A stretch of DNA of 64,000 bases from Buddleja alternifolia (Eukaryota; Streptophyta; Magnoliopsida; Lamiales; Scrophulariaceae). The notes beneath the pieces were generated by a model. The model was not told where the DNA came from. It worked only from the letters and a program-made list of their open reading frames with translations, and did not search any database. The position numbers were made by a program, and so were the translations under genes. Positions 31,191 to 42,898 of the stretch are shown here, in pieces (within the stretch, counting starts at the first letter, position 1; every line of letters begins with the position of its first letter). The stretch is taken from positions 1,713,001 through 1,777,000 of the forward strand of contig CM033405.1 in assembly GCA_019426215.1 (NCBI GenBank), given 5' to 3'.

Positions 31191-34100
31191 ATGACGGCAC
31201 TATCGGAGCTCAATGATGACGTCGTTCGCTCGATGTCAATCGGAGCTGTATTCTCAGACTTTGTTAGTTTTTTACTTCTTAATCTTTTTTATATGTTGAA
31301 TTTCAACTTTTTATTAATTCAATTTGAGATACTACGTTTGAATCACGATACGGAAGAAAAAAATATGTTTTAAGGTTTTGTATCGACTGTAGAAGCAGCT
31401 GATAGCTAGGGCTGATCTACTCGGTACTCGATTCGAGATCGTTTGGTAAAAGCTCATTTGAGCTCCGATCGTGAATATATCGGACAAAGCTTGAACATTA
31501 TTTTGTGTGTTTGATAAGTTCGATACTCGATTCGAGATCGTTTGGTAAAAGCTCATTTGAGCTTCGTGAATATAGCAAACAAAGCTTGAACATTATTTTG
31601 TGTATTTGATAAGTTCGAAGCTCTCGACTCGATTGTTAAAAAATGATAAATATGTGGGGGAAAAATCAAGCTATTTATGCTCGACTTGTGTTCAACTCGA
31701 TTAAAGCTCGGCTAAGCTTGGCTGGACTAACTATCAAATCAAGCTCAAACAAAAATTTCGAAGCTCGATTATAATTCAAACAAGCTCGAATAACAACCTG
31801 TTAGACTCGGCTTGACTCATTTACATCCCTACAGTAGCTGCATGTTCTCGTCAATTTTTCTATTGATCCAAACACGTTTTCGTACTGTTATAATGATGAG
31901 CGATTCTATTAATAAGTGAAACCAGATTAACCGGAGCAAATTCTAGAATTGATAAAAGCTTGTTATGAAGAAATTGAAGCAGCTGTAGAAAGTGGTAGAG
32001 AGTTTTGTGGAAAGAAATTAGTTATATTGTTTGTTAAGCTGTTTAACGAATTACGAATGCAGGAAACTTAAAAACTTCAACCAATAATAACTAGCAATAA
32101 CTGGTAATTGAATTAGCTAAAGACAGCATAGTCTGTTATGTGGGCTCGTTGTATTCAATGGCGGATCTAGAAATTTGGGTCAGTGGGGGTACCAGGGACG
32201 GAGCCAGGAATTTTACTGAGGGGCGAGATTGTTGTGATATAACTAAGAATTTGTTTTTTGCCAAATAGACGAATTAGCCCTCGCGGTACCGTACGGTACG
32301 CTATATTTATGAGGGAAAATATAATAAAGAACTAGGTTTAATTACAACTTTTGACATACTTTATATTCTTATATCTCTTTCGTTATAGTCAGGATTTTGG
32401 GTTTTGGGGGAGGGGGGGGCGAACTCAAAGTAAAGAAAGAAAACGTGATATTTTTCGATCTTGAGGGGGGCCGAAATTCAAATATAAAAAATTTTGTAAG
32501 GTAAACAAATGATTTTTCAATATGGAGGGGGCCTTTAAAAATTTGAGTGGGGGCATAAATGTAATTTATAAATTAAAATTAAAAAATATGTATATATTAA
32601 AAAAAAATTGAGTGGGGGCACTGCCCCCCTTTCAATACATGTAGATACGCCCCTGGTTGTATTGTAGCATGAATTGCTCCAAAACTTCTCAACAAGTCTA
32701 AACACTAATTCCTTGTGGATATGTTTATATTCCGAGTTGGCATTTTGTATATACCGTACATTGAGATTCCTTTGTTAAGCTGGCATCAGATGATATGTTT
32801 ATATATGTGCAGATATGCATGTACTGCAACAAGTATGCAGAGAGAACATAAATTCTGTCAGTTAACACTTTACATATGTATGCAGTAGAATACTGTAATG
32901 AAGAATTTGGTTGTTATATTATAGTTGTCTTACAGTCTATTGAATTGTTAGGCTTTAAAGTCTGATGTATTGCGTTTTAACTCTAGAAAATGCTCTTTCC
33001 AGGATGGCAAGATTAATTGTCTCGACTTCCATCGCACGGCTGATTTATTAGTAACATCAAGTGATGATGATTCAGTGCGATTCTATGACATTGCTACTGC
33101 GAGGTAAGACCTTATTACGATTAGCAGTAACCTATCTCCCTCCTCCTCAGCTTTATTCTTTTGATGGACCTTGATAAATTTCAGATTGGTAAAGACAACA
33201 TATCATAAGAAACATGGCGCTGACAGGATATGTTTCACTCACCACCCAAGTTCCATTATATGCTCTTCAAAACACAATCCGGATTCAAATGGAGGTGACT
33301 GAAATTTGGTACATTTTGATGGTTAATCAATTGCATGAGTAGCAAGTTATAATTTATATTTTTCACTTTGTTGCCAGAATTTTTGAGGTACCTGTCCATG
33401 TACGATAATCGGTGCCTTCGATACTTTAAGGGGCACAAAGAGAGGTAACATCAGCTACCTGCTTGGTTTGCCTAGTTTGAGGAACAATTTGCACTCCTTG
33501 TGTGATAGAATCTTTACGTAAGATCCTTCCATCATTCATTTGGCCCTATTAACTTAACTTCACAAGGATGTAGGGTGGTGTCCCTGTGCATGTCTCCTGT
33601 GAACGACGGCTTCATGTCTGGTTCTCTAGATCATACTGTCCGAATGTGGGATCTTCGTGTAAATGCTTGTCAGGTTCGCTTCCATTTTTTATTAATGCAA
33701 TTTCATGGTATCCACTTCACAGTATTTGGCAAAATGATTTTATACAGAAGTTATGTTATATATGCCTGGGATATCTTTTTATGGTTTTTATTGGTTGATT
33801 TTGCTTTAATGGTTTAACTAAATGGTTTCGTCAATTCTGAAGATTTTATTTTTTACTAGCACATAGCATTTTCGCAGGATATTCAAAATGTACAATGCTT
33901 GTAATAGTTATTCATAGAGTAAATTTCTGAACAAACCTAATAATAAAATACCCTATCGTTCTTGTAGCTGTAAAGTTCATAAATAATTGTTTTGCATCAG
34001 AAGAGCATGCCCATCTGATGTGTGCTCACTAATGTAGCTTTCAGGGAATTATGCATCTGCAAGGTAGGCCCACTGTTGCTTATGATCAACAAGGCCTGGT

Positions 34101-35445
34101 CTTTGCTGCGTCAATGGAAGGAGGAGTAATCAAATTGTTTGATTCTAGATCATATGACAAGGTTTGCACTTTTGGGATGAGTTGTTAAATTAGAGCCTTA
34201 CTGTTTTCCAAATATGATTACTTTTGCTTTCGTTTAGGGTCCCTTTGATACTTTTCTAGTTGGTGGAGATACAGCTGAGATTTGTGATATTAAGTTTAGC
34301 AATGATGGAAAATCAATGCTTTTGACAACAACAAACAACACTGTTTATCTCCTCGATGCTTATCATGGAGAGAAGGTTAGCTTCGTCCTGCAACTGTTTC
34401 TCTCAATGCAGCAAATCTTTTGAATTTGGTTTTACTTGGGGCTGCTGTGGATTCAACTTTTCCCTATTGCAGAAATGTGGATTTAGTATGGATACTTCAC
34501 CAACTGCAACCATAGAGGCTACTTTCACCCCTGATGGCCAATATGTGCTCTCTGGTACAGTTTCTTCGAGTTTCAAAATTTAAATCCATAGTAGCCCATT
34601 TGGCTGTGTGTCATACGAATCCACTGACACCATTTTCCCCCCCTAAAATTGTCTCTATTAGGGTTGATGCTTTTGAAAATGATTTTTCATGCAATTAATC
34701 ATTTACATTTAAATACCTTCTGAAGTAGATATTTGCGTATGAGCGTCTCCTTGTGACATCATTGAACATATTTTAGTTGAGAACTCTGTTGAATACTGCG
34801 TACAATTGTCTGTTACAGCATCTAATGAACTTAGCAATCTTTCTTTATCCAGTCATGCAGTTGTACATTCTCCTTGAAGTTCTTATCAAAGAGTTATAAG
34901 AAACTCCTCTATACTAATCTTAAATGAACATTCTGTTAGAACCCAAATTCTTTCTCTTTCTGTTATGGTGTTGTATATGAGGGTTACATCATCTGCTTAT
35001 GATGGAACTTAAATCATCTTCAGAACGCGGTACTGTTTGATTTGTCTGTCATTGTGACTAAATTGGTCTTCAACCGCTTTTTCCAGGTTCGGGGGACGGA
35101 AATCTACATGCATGGAACATAAGTGATGAGCCGAATAAGGTAATATGCTCTCCAAATTGCTTCGGTCCATCTAACTATAGCACTTATTCTACTATTGCGA
35201 ATGATTATGTTTATTAAAAGATGGAGATCATGTCAAAGTAGATGTAGTTTTTATCAGCATAGTTATTTACAATCAGTTCTTGGTGTCTTCAGGTGGGGTC
35301 TTGGGATAGCTATATAGGAGTAGTGTCGTGCCTAAGATGGGCACCTCGCAGAGTGATGTTTGCTGCTGCTGCAGCTTCAGTACTTACCTTCTGGATTCCT
35401 AACGACGCCAAATCTGAACCCGGTGCCCCGAACCCTGAAGGTTAA
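31191..35445 (+). CDS. S2L: SWD2/WDR82-like WD40 protein, 10 exons
   Basis: Homologue of yeast Swd2 and animal WDR82, known in Arabidopsis as S2La/S2Lb (APRF1 clade). It is a subunit of COMPASS-type H3K4 methyltransferase complexes and possibly of a phosphatase complex for RNA polymerase II, acting in the nucleus. Exons: 31191-31262, 33003-33103, 33185-33294, 33378-33444, 33574-33673, 34045-34161, 34238-34375, 34473-34554, 35087-35139, 35293-35445. The joined frame is 330 residues, the family's usual size, and fills one beta-propeller. Key motifs: [112 protein letters not shown]. All introns are GT-AG. Intron 1 (1.74 kb) is enlarged by transposon debris. Confidence 0.92.
31407..31831. mobile_element. 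hAT-like relic with 99 bp tandem duplication in WD40 intron 1
   Basis: Starts TAGGGCTGATCTACTCGG and ends CTTGACTCATTTACATCCCTA, whose complement TAGGGATGTAAATGAGTC resembles the start. Inside, the unit beginning ACTCGATTCGAGATCG at 31426 repeats at 31525, a period of 99 bp, at roughly 85-90% identity. No clear target duplication and no coding content. Confidence 0.45.
32156..32655. mobile_element. Outer hAT-type element interrupted by another hAT
   Basis: A perfect 8 bp duplication GTTGTATT flanks it at 32148-32155 and 32656-32663. The left end CAATGGCGGATCTAGAAATTT and the complement of the right end CAGGGGCGTATCTACATG are imperfect TIRs. Direct motifs GTGGGGG...AAATTTGAGTGGGGGC mark its own sequence. 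At 32193 the left end of a hAT of the 11540 family begins, so one hAT sits inside another in the first intron of the WD40 gene. Confidence 0.75.
32193..32531 (+). mobile_element. Non-autonomous hAT element, copy 3, right end deleted
   Basis: Begins CAGGGACGGAGCCAGGAATTTTACTGAGG. It then follows copy 1 through CGGTACGGTACGCTATATTT and TATATCTCTTTCGTTATAG to the G-run after TTTTTCAATATGG. The right TIR and second target duplication are missing. The break falls at a G-run shared with the outer element, which suggests deletion between short G-tracts. Confidence 0.75.
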
Positions 35446-36246
35446 ATGAACGCTTATTTTTCTTTTCAAGTTTTTGATGACCATGGGATATAGAAAACTG
35501 TGTTACTCTATTGCTACATTTGGTAGATATTGACTGGATGTATTATCAAGAGGCACTTGTAGTTTTGTTAATTACAGTAGTTGGTAAAGCGCACTCACCG
35601 TGTGCAAAGAAAATAAAGTGCGAAAAGTAAAATTTGATAAGAAGATTTTTAGTTAATACGAAATTAAGTGTAAAGGAAAAATGTGGCTAGAATATAAAAA
35701 TAGAGAGAGAAAAGCAACATCTGATTTGGTGAACGCGAAATTATTCTCTATATAATTTTATGGATCAAAACCATACCAAAATGAAAACGATCCGCTAAGT
35801 GGAGAGGTAACCCCTCTTTATTTATAATAGAGTACAATCTGGTAAACTCTTGGGCTCTAAATGGGATTAAATTAAGGTCCGATCATTGAACCTTGAATCG
35901 ATAAAGTTTCTTGTTCAACAACTGTGAACCTTGAATCGATAAAGTTTCTACAATGAATCGATAAAAGTTTCTCGTTCAATAATTGTGAACCTTGAATCGA
36001 TAAAGTTTCTCGGTTCAGTAACTGGGCTGATTTTTTAAATATTGGTTAGACGACCGCATAGACTTGTCTTAATTTGATCAAATTGGCCAAACGGCCATAA
36101 TTTGACTTGGACCAAATAGACTTATTTTGATCAAATGGACGAAACCGACTTACTTGATCAAACCAAACCAAACTCGAATGTAATTGTGGGGAAATTCTAG
36201 TCCATTCCCCCGGTTGCCTTGGTGTATTGAAGGGATCCTATTCCTA
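35446..36246. other. Intergenic region with short tandem repeats
   Basis: Begins with the 3'UTR of the WD40 gene. At about 35890-36020 four copies of AATCGATAAAGTTTCT with spacers TGTTCAA/CTGTGAACC form an irregular array of 30-55 bp units. The segment 35580-35880, with GTAACCCCTCTTTATTTATAATAGAG, has the look of a degraded LTR, but no partner or ends were found. Confidence 0.4.
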
Positions 36247-36832
36247 TTTAGTGCCCCGTCCCACAGGGGAAAATGAATGGAAAATGGAATGATTTATAAA
36301 GGATTGCCAATAAATTCAAGTGTAATAATGGATATTCATTTTGGGCCATGATTTAAATGCCCAATTCAAGGTTATCCTTAGTGGGTTCGGAGGCACACTT
36401 TGCGTCCAACGGGCTAGTGGGCCTGGGAGGTGACAAATGGTATCAGAGTCGTCCACCAATCGAAATTTCTGGAGCTAAGTGCTACACGGGGCAAAGTGCT
36501 ACACGTTGCGGGAGCCACCTCTTGAGGCTGCGGCGCAAAGTACTACGCACGTGGGAGCCACCGCTAGAGTCCCGACGCCTGATGACTGATTTTGGACTGA
36601 ATCACGTCGCGACGAGGACGTCGCGTTCTGAAGGGAGGGTGATTGTAGTGCCCCGTCCCACATGGGAAAATGAATGGAAAATGGAATGATCTATAAAGGA
36701 TTGTCAATGAATTCAATTGTAATAATGGATATTCATTTTGGGCCATGATTCAAATGTCTAATTCAAAGTTACACTTAGTGGGTTTGGAGGCACACTTCGC
36801 GTCCAATGGGCTCGTGGGCCTGGGACGTGACA
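36247..36832 (+). mobile_element. TRIM (terminal-repeat retrotransposon in miniature), 586 bp
   Basis: Two direct terminal repeats of exactly 189 bp (36247-36435 and 36644-36832) begin T(G/T)TAGTGCCCCGTCCCACA and end GTGACA. A 5 bp duplication TCCTA lies at 36242-36246 and 36833-36837. The primer site TGGTATCAGAG starts at 36438, complementary to initiator tRNA-Met. A purine tract GAAGGGAGGGTGA precedes the second repeat. The 208 bp interior cannot encode proteins and carries near-repeats of AAGTGCTACACG and GGGAGCCACC. The left repeat has a T in place of the terminal G. Confidence 0.88.
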
Positions 36833-37015
36833 TCCTATGTACATTCCCAAGTGTATTTCAATAAAATTACACTCACCTGAATACAATTGGGTGTGACCGA
36901 GTGTATTTCAATAAGATTACACTCATTTGAACACAACTGGGTGTTACCGAACACAATTGAGTGTGGCCAAATCGGAAACGAGATAAGATAATCGTGTCAC
37001 TTACAAGAATATTTA

Positions 37016-37475
37016 GGGAATGTTTGCAAACTCTTAAATTAAATGCTTATTAGATTATGGATTAAATTAATCTATTTAAAAATGTTTGCAAACTCAAATT
37101 GTAATTTTGATTCTCTTAAATTAAGTGACTTCAATCCATAATTTACAAGTTGATAAAGGGGTGTTTAAAAGTAATTATAGTATCTTTATAATTAAAATAA
37201 TTTTATTTTAAATATATCAATCACTTTCTACTTCAGTTTTTTTTCACTACCAATTTTTGATTTTTTGTATCAATTCAAATTATTCTCAATTATAATTCAA
37301 ATTATTCTCAATTATAATTGATTTTTTTATCAATTTTAATTATTCCCAATCATAATCACTTTCTCAATTATAATTGATTTTTTTTTCAATTTTAATTATT
37401 CCCAATCATAATCACTTTCTCAACTATAATCACTTTTGTATAATCAGTTAGAGTTTTCAAATCAAACACACCCTT
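37016..37475. mobile_element. MITE-like foldback near the oleosin 3' end
   Basis: Starts AGGGAATGTTTGCAAACTC and ends GAGTTTTCAAATCAAACACACCCTT, an approximate inverse. The interior holds repeats of CAATTATAATTGATTTTTTT. It shares the GTGTTTGCAAAC end motif with the larger element at 51198-52270. Ends are approximate and no duplication was identified. Confidence 0.45.
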
Positions 37476-37697
37476 AATATGACTAACACGGATATAGCAT
37501 CCATGAAGAAACAAATTCGCATTTAACAAAACGTCGTTCAAAAGTAGCACCAAAACGGTACTAATCAACATCCACATTAATCTACAACAAGCAAAAGATA
37601 AACACAAACTCAAACGCATACGAAAAACGTAAACAACAAATAAAACCCAAGTACATGATCATATTAATAATTATAATTAATAATTTTCCAGCCATGT

Positions 37698-38252
37698 TTA
37701 AAGCCCAATCTGAGCCCGAGCCACGCCGGCTCCACCACTCTCTCTGCCACCTTCCTGAGCTCTACCCTTAATCGCTTCCCCGGTCTGCTTCGTCTTTTCG
37801 CCCACCATTTCTCCGGCTTGCCTCGTCTTCTCCCCCACCGCCGCGGTCGCGTCCTGCACCCTCCTCTTCGCGTACTCCAACGGCTCCCCTCCGGTGACCC
37901 GCCGGAATGAATTGAAAACCCACGAAAGCGACGAAAGGCCCGTAAGCCCGAAAGCACCCGAGGTTAAGAACGCCGTGACGGCGCCGGTGAGTAGAATGAC
38001 GGCGGGGACCAGTATCGGGCTGAAAATGATGAATACCGGGGTGGCGACGGCGAGGCCGATTAGGGTTCCGATGAGTGTGATTCCGGCGAGGCCGAGGAGG
38101 GTGCCGCCGACGGGGAGGAGGGTGACTATTGTGAGTAGTTGGGTGGCGGAAGGGCCGCCTCCTTTTCCGGGGAGGAGATTTTTTACGCCGCCGCCGCCGC
38201 GGGGGTGGTGGGTTTGGAAATGGTGCTGCTGGTGACGGTATGGGTCGGCCAT
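37698..38252 (-). CDS. Oleosin
   Basis: Structural protein of seed oil bodies that coats triacylglycerol droplets and prevents their fusion. Single exon, 184 residues, ATG at 38252. Residues 1-37 are His/Gly/Pro-rich and polar. Residues about 38-112 form the long central hydrophobic hairpin. Its turn contains the proline knot P72-x5-S78-P79-x3-P83 ([13 protein letters not shown]), the family signature. The amphipathic C-terminus (113-184) is rich in Lys, Glu and Gly and carries repeated GEKTxQxGE. The longer C-terminus suggests the high-molecular-weight (H) seed class. A TATA-like TATATATACATATATAAC lies about 40-60 bp upstream of the ATG. RY and ACGTG motifs lie further upstream. Confidence 0.95.
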   Translation of the reverse strand: MADPYRHQQHHFQTHHPRGGGGVKNLLPGKGGGPSATQLLTIVTLLPVGGTLLGLAGITLIGTLIGLAVATPVFIIFSPILVPAVILLTGAVTAFLTSGAFGLTGLSSLSWVFNSFRRVTGGEPLEYAKRRVQDATAAVGEKTRQAGEMVGEKTKQTGEAIKGRAQEGGRESGGAGVARAQIGL

Positions 38253-38371
38253 GGGTACGGTGGCGCGTGAGTTTGGGAGAAAAGGGATGGGGGTTATATA
38301 TATGTATATATGAAATTGATTATGGATTGAATTTGAGGTGGTGGGGGTTTAAAAAGAGGAAGAAGAGTGCA

Positions 38372-38404
38372 ACGTGTTGGAGTGCATGTGTGAGGGCTTG
38401 CATG
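38372..38404 (-). promoter_or_regulatory. RY repeats and ACGTG core upstream of oleosin
   Basis: Two CATGCA motifs (on the plus strand TGCATG at 38383-38388 and 38399-38404) and one ACGTG-type core (38372-38376) lie 120-152 bp upstream of the oleosin ATG. RY repeats bind B3 regulators of seed maturation (ABI3, FUS3, LEC2) and ACGTG cores bind bZIP factors in abscisic-acid response. Their pairing is typical of seed storage promoters. Activity is inferred from motifs only. Confidence 0.65.
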
Positions 38405-38742
38405 GGATACATGTTTCATTTTGTGTTGCCACATTTTTTTATTGTGTTTCTTTCATGCGGAGGAAATGGTATGTTTGTTTTGTTCCGGAAAATTCTAGCT
38501 CAAACCCGGTTTGGTCGCAAGTGTATTTCACAAAGAGAGTAAATTACATTTGTCATATAATTGGTAAGTTATTTTAAAAATTACACATGAGTGTAGCCGA
38601 GCTGGGAGCGGGCTAGAATTTCCCGTTTTGTTCCATTGATAAAAATTACAAATTTATGGTATATGCCTCGAAATTTTGCTTTGTATTTGATCTGGTCGAA
38701 TTCAAATGTAATGCATAATGTGAGTAAGTTACATTTACGATC

Positions 38743-39160
38743 GGAAAAATTACATTTTTGGTTCTATCTATTTGTCCCTTTTCAAGTTTTGGTCCTATTG
38801 GTTACCAAATTCTCATATTGCGTTCCGTAACTTTTAAATATTCTCACATTTGGTCACAAGCGGATTTTTCATCCAAAATCTAACGGTCAACAATGTGACC
38901 AATTTTTTGGGAGAATTTGTGTTTGAATGCACTCACGCATAGATTATATTCAATACTACATGTCACTCACGCATAAAATCTCTCCAAAAAATAGGTCAAA
39001 ATGTTGACTAACGAAGTTGGTCGTTCAATTTTGAACATAAAATTCGGTTAGGACCAAATGCGAAATTTTTAAAAGTTACGAAACACAATGTGGTAATCTC
39101 TTAGTGAGTGAGAAGAAAATTTAATAGAACCAAACATATGGGACCAAAAATAAAATTTCC
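38743..39160. mobile_element. Long-TIR foldback element
   Basis: Arms of about 150 bp are inverted: the left contains GTAACTTTTAAATATTCTCACATTTGGTC and TCTAACGGTCAACA. The right contains GTTGACTAACGAAG, AGGACCAAATGCGAAATTTTTAAAAGTTAC and ends AAAATTTCC. The same family occurs at 61833-62264, where 9 bp duplications mark it as Mutator-like, and as a half copy at about 47820-47960. No duplication is seen here. Confidence 0.65.
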
Positions 39161-40165
39161 ACTTTAGCTACTATTAAGTTTTTAGTTGGTTTCAATAGTA
39201 GCTAAATTTAATCAAGTGTGAGGTGTTTGAATCTAACCAATCATATAACAACTTTTGTTGCGTTTATATTGGATTGATCAATCTCCTAGAGCACACAAGA
39301 TCCTCCATTGCAAAATGGTGTTACATCTCCTGTTGCATTTGCTTCTATACATGATAAGTGTATAAATATTTTTCTTAAATATATATTTATTTTGAATTTT
39401 GTACATTTATTAATTATTATGTATAAAATTCAATGTAATAGAAAATGCAACACCATTGACAATAAAGAATCCCGATTGCTCCCCGAGGTACACCAGTAAC
39501 AGGACAAACAAAATTTTAATCACCTCAGCTGAATAAATTGGATTCGATGAAGCTAAACCTTGAAAACCAAATATGGGGCCGGATCATACCAATTTTCAAT
39601 TCTTGGGTCAATCTTACATAGAGAATTCTTTAACCAATAGTTTAGTTATAATAATCTTGATTCTTGAGCACAAGACATCAAAATTAGCCCAATTCTTTCG
39701 CTTATGTGGATTGGGCTTTCAGTAATGTGCGGGCCTTCTAAAGCTGGGCCGTGGGCTGTTACGGTGGCCCAAATAATATCTCATTGGATTTGGTCTAAGG
39801 ATTAAGAGCTTGTACGCCCTCGGAGGAAGTCAAAATTTGTGCTTAGACTACAAATATGATGTCATATGAATGAGTATTTTGTACCCATAAAAAAAATAAA
39901 AAATAGGAATGGGTGTTTGCCCGATTTGTATAATGTTGATCATATCGGACATTTGCGTAGAAAAACCATGTTTTGGCTACGTTGAAATTCAAGCTTTTGT
40001 CATAATTAATTTTACGAGAATTTTTATTATTAATTATGCCACAGTCGGGTTAACCACACCTTAATGTGAAAACTAATTATAATCATCTATTCTAAAATTT
40101 ATAAATTTATTCGAGACACATGTTATACGAAAAATATACAATCCTAATAAAATATTAAAATTAAT

Positions 40166-41438
40166 TGTTAGAAAATATCTTCTAGATAATTAGCATATGA
40201 TCTTTCCTTATCTTATATTTCCTTTTATAATTTAGGGTTTATTTATTTACCAAATCTATGTAACTCTATAAATATAATGGTCTATGTAACTCTATAAATA
40301 CGTTACTCAGTAATACAAGTTCCCTACGGGATTTTCTCTAATCTAACATAGTATCGAGTTAAAGGGTTTCTTCTCTCAACTCTTACGATCTCTCGTTTCT
40401 GCCAACCTATATCATCGCCGTCCCCGTCCGGCCTTCTAATTTTTTTTTCTTTCCTTCCCACACACAACAATGGCAGCCCACCATTTTTCCTGTAGTGCAG
40501 CTTCTGCCAATAAATCTTTCTTTCTCCCTCTCTTTCTCTTTTTTTCATTATTTCCACATCTCTAATTCCTACCCACTTTCATTGTGTTGAATTGCGAGTT
40601 GTTCAACTCCTATTTTTTTTTTATCTGAATCTTAAAAAAAAAATTCTTTTTTTATCTGAATCTTAAAAAAAAAATTCTTTTTCTACACATATAAGTATAT
40701 ATAGCGTTCTTTTGATTGTTGTTAACATAAAAAAAATAGCCATCTTTTTCCTTCAAATTTCTTATGCAATGTATAATTTTCGATTGTGCCTAACCCTATA
40801 GTCGTTTCTATGGGGTTCCTTTTTTATTTTTTTTTCCATCGTTGTTTGCTCGGCCTCCACTTGTTCTCCTTCTCTCCTATTTCTTTCTTAGTCTCTCACT
40901 ATATATCTTAACTCTATTTTTAGCCCCTATTCTTACCTTTTTTCGTTTTTTACATTCTCTTTTCTTTCTCAATTTTTTACACAAGATTGCATGATAAGGG
41001 TGTGAAGGTATTTGTTAAAGGAGGAATTGCTTCTATCGTGGCGCATTGCAATACCCACCCTCTTGATTTAATCAATAGTCATTGAAGATTATATCTATCA
41101 ACCAAGAAGCAAAGAAAATAAAAGATGATGTTAAAAAAAAAAAAAATTATCTAAAGGAGTACCGTCCCGGCTCCTCTTGAATTTTCAATTCAGTCTCAGC
41201 GTTCGAGAAACTCCTGTTTCGACGGCAGGGGAGTGTTAGAAAATATCTTCTAGATTAGCATAGGATCTTTCCTTATCTTATATTTTCTTGTATTTATTTT
41301 TATAGTTTAGAATATCTTCCTTGTATTTATCTTTCCTTGTTTATAACTTAGAGTTTACTTATTTACCAAGTTTATGTAACTTTATAAATATGTTACTCAA
41401 TAATACAAGTTTCCTACGAGGCTTTCTCTAATATAACA
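40166..41438 (+). mobile_element. Internally deleted LTR retrotransposon (1.27 kb)
   Basis: Direct repeats at 40166-40348 (183 bp) and 41234-41438 (205 bp) begin TGTTAGAAAATATCTTCTAG. The left one ends in CTAACA, the right one in ATAACA. A perfect 5 bp duplication TTAAT flanks the element (40161-40165 and 41439-41443). After the left repeat comes TAGTATCGAG, a decayed initiator-Met primer site, and before the right one GGCAGGGGAG, a purine tract. The interior (885 bp) encodes no gag or pol. It includes a tandem duplication of a TTATCTGAATCTTAAAAAA unit at about 40617-40680. The LTR ends suggest a copia-type origin. The LTRs are diverged and differ by indels, so it is an old insertion. Confidence 0.82.
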
Positions 41439-42654
41439 TTAATCATTGTGATCCAAAATCCTATTAGTAGTAAAGTCATAAGTGCTTTGCATGGTTATCT
41501 ACACTATAATACCCTACGAAATTATTATATAATTCATAACATAATCTCTCCTTTTTCTGGAAGGAAGCATCATACTATAAATATTATTAAGCAGACTATT
41601 TTTCAAAACAAAATTAATTTCATCATAATTACCCGCATGCAAGTTCTGTAGGTTCATGTTCGTTCACATGTGAGAAAAATCTTTGTCGGATTTTCTTTAC
41701 TGTTGAAGACAATGACAATTACATAACAAGATGTCAGGATTTTAGGAAAATTCTAACTCGAATCTGATTTGATCATTTTCAAGTGTATATAATTCATTTG
41801 ATTTTTAATTAATCACATAGTAAGTATAATTCAATACCATTAATGTGAATTACACTTGAATTAGATCATACTGAATTGGACTACAATTTTCTCAAACTCA
41901 TATATCTATATATATATATATACACACACACACATACTATTTAGAAAGCACGAAGGGTTTAGAGTAACCGTTATTTGGACCGACAATAGTTTTGGTGAAA
42001 ACAATTTTCACCAAAACTTAAATTCGACCAAATCCACATCGAGACACAATTTTCTCAAAAGTTAAAACAACCCGTAAAAAAAAATTCTTCTTTTTTATTA
42101 TACATATCAAGTATAAGCCACAAATAAATAAGTGATTATTTTGGTGTCAAGAGAATTTAACTCTAATTATAATCACAATCATATGTATGACTGGTTTAAT
42201 TTATGATTTCAAATGTTGTAGAACAAATCCCAAAAACTCCTAAAAATTATTTCGGCAAGGATCCATCACCTACGTATGGTTAATAAGATGATTTGCAGCA
42301 ATACACCACCAAGACACCATATATATAATTAATTACTATATCACAAACACAAAGCGACTTAATCCACATAGAATCTATCTTACGCAGTATGTAATTTTAC
42401 CAAGACCGTGGAGCCCAAAAATCCCCTATCACCCAGATATATAATCTTGTATTGCAAACCATATTTTGCATTTTGCATTCCATATGGTACTGAGTGGAGA
42501 TAACTCATGCTCAATACAAATTCAACAATTATACGTTTCATTCACTTATTAATTAATGTCTTTCTAATAAGAAATGCAATATGAATTGCGCAACAGAAGA
42601 TCACATTTGAGTAACACCACTCCCTCACATGTATAACACATAATTATCTCAAGG

Positions 42655-42870
42655 ATTAAATGCAAATATATCCCCTCACTTCAGTGCTAATTACTTAAAA
42701 CCCCCTGATTTATAACGAGATCGGGTTTATTTGTAAAGTTTGCAGGGAGTGAAATAGTAAGGATTTTTAAATACGTAAGGAGGGTAATTATTATAAGAAT
42801 ATCTTACTAGAGAGGGACTTTACGTAATTTCGATAAGGTCAGAAATTTTCGGTAATTGACCATAACTTAT
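42655..42870. mobile_element. MITE-like copy related to the GT14 intron inserts
   Basis: Begins AAATATATCCCCTCACTTCAGTGCTAATTAC and ends TCGGTAATTGACCATAAC. It shares the CCCCTCACTT...AATTAC opening and the GTAATTTCG / GGTAATT closing with the inserts at 8556 and 10013. Diverged and non-coding. It lies in or beside the 3'UTR of the LBD gene. Confidence 0.35.
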
Positions 42871-42898
42871 TCGGGTAATATTCTCTAATCTTAATCGT

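Noticed and set aside
36357..36746. 110-codon ORF and antisense ORF at 36.4-36.7 kb
   Set aside because: They span the left repeat, primer site and interior of the TRIM. No known domain.
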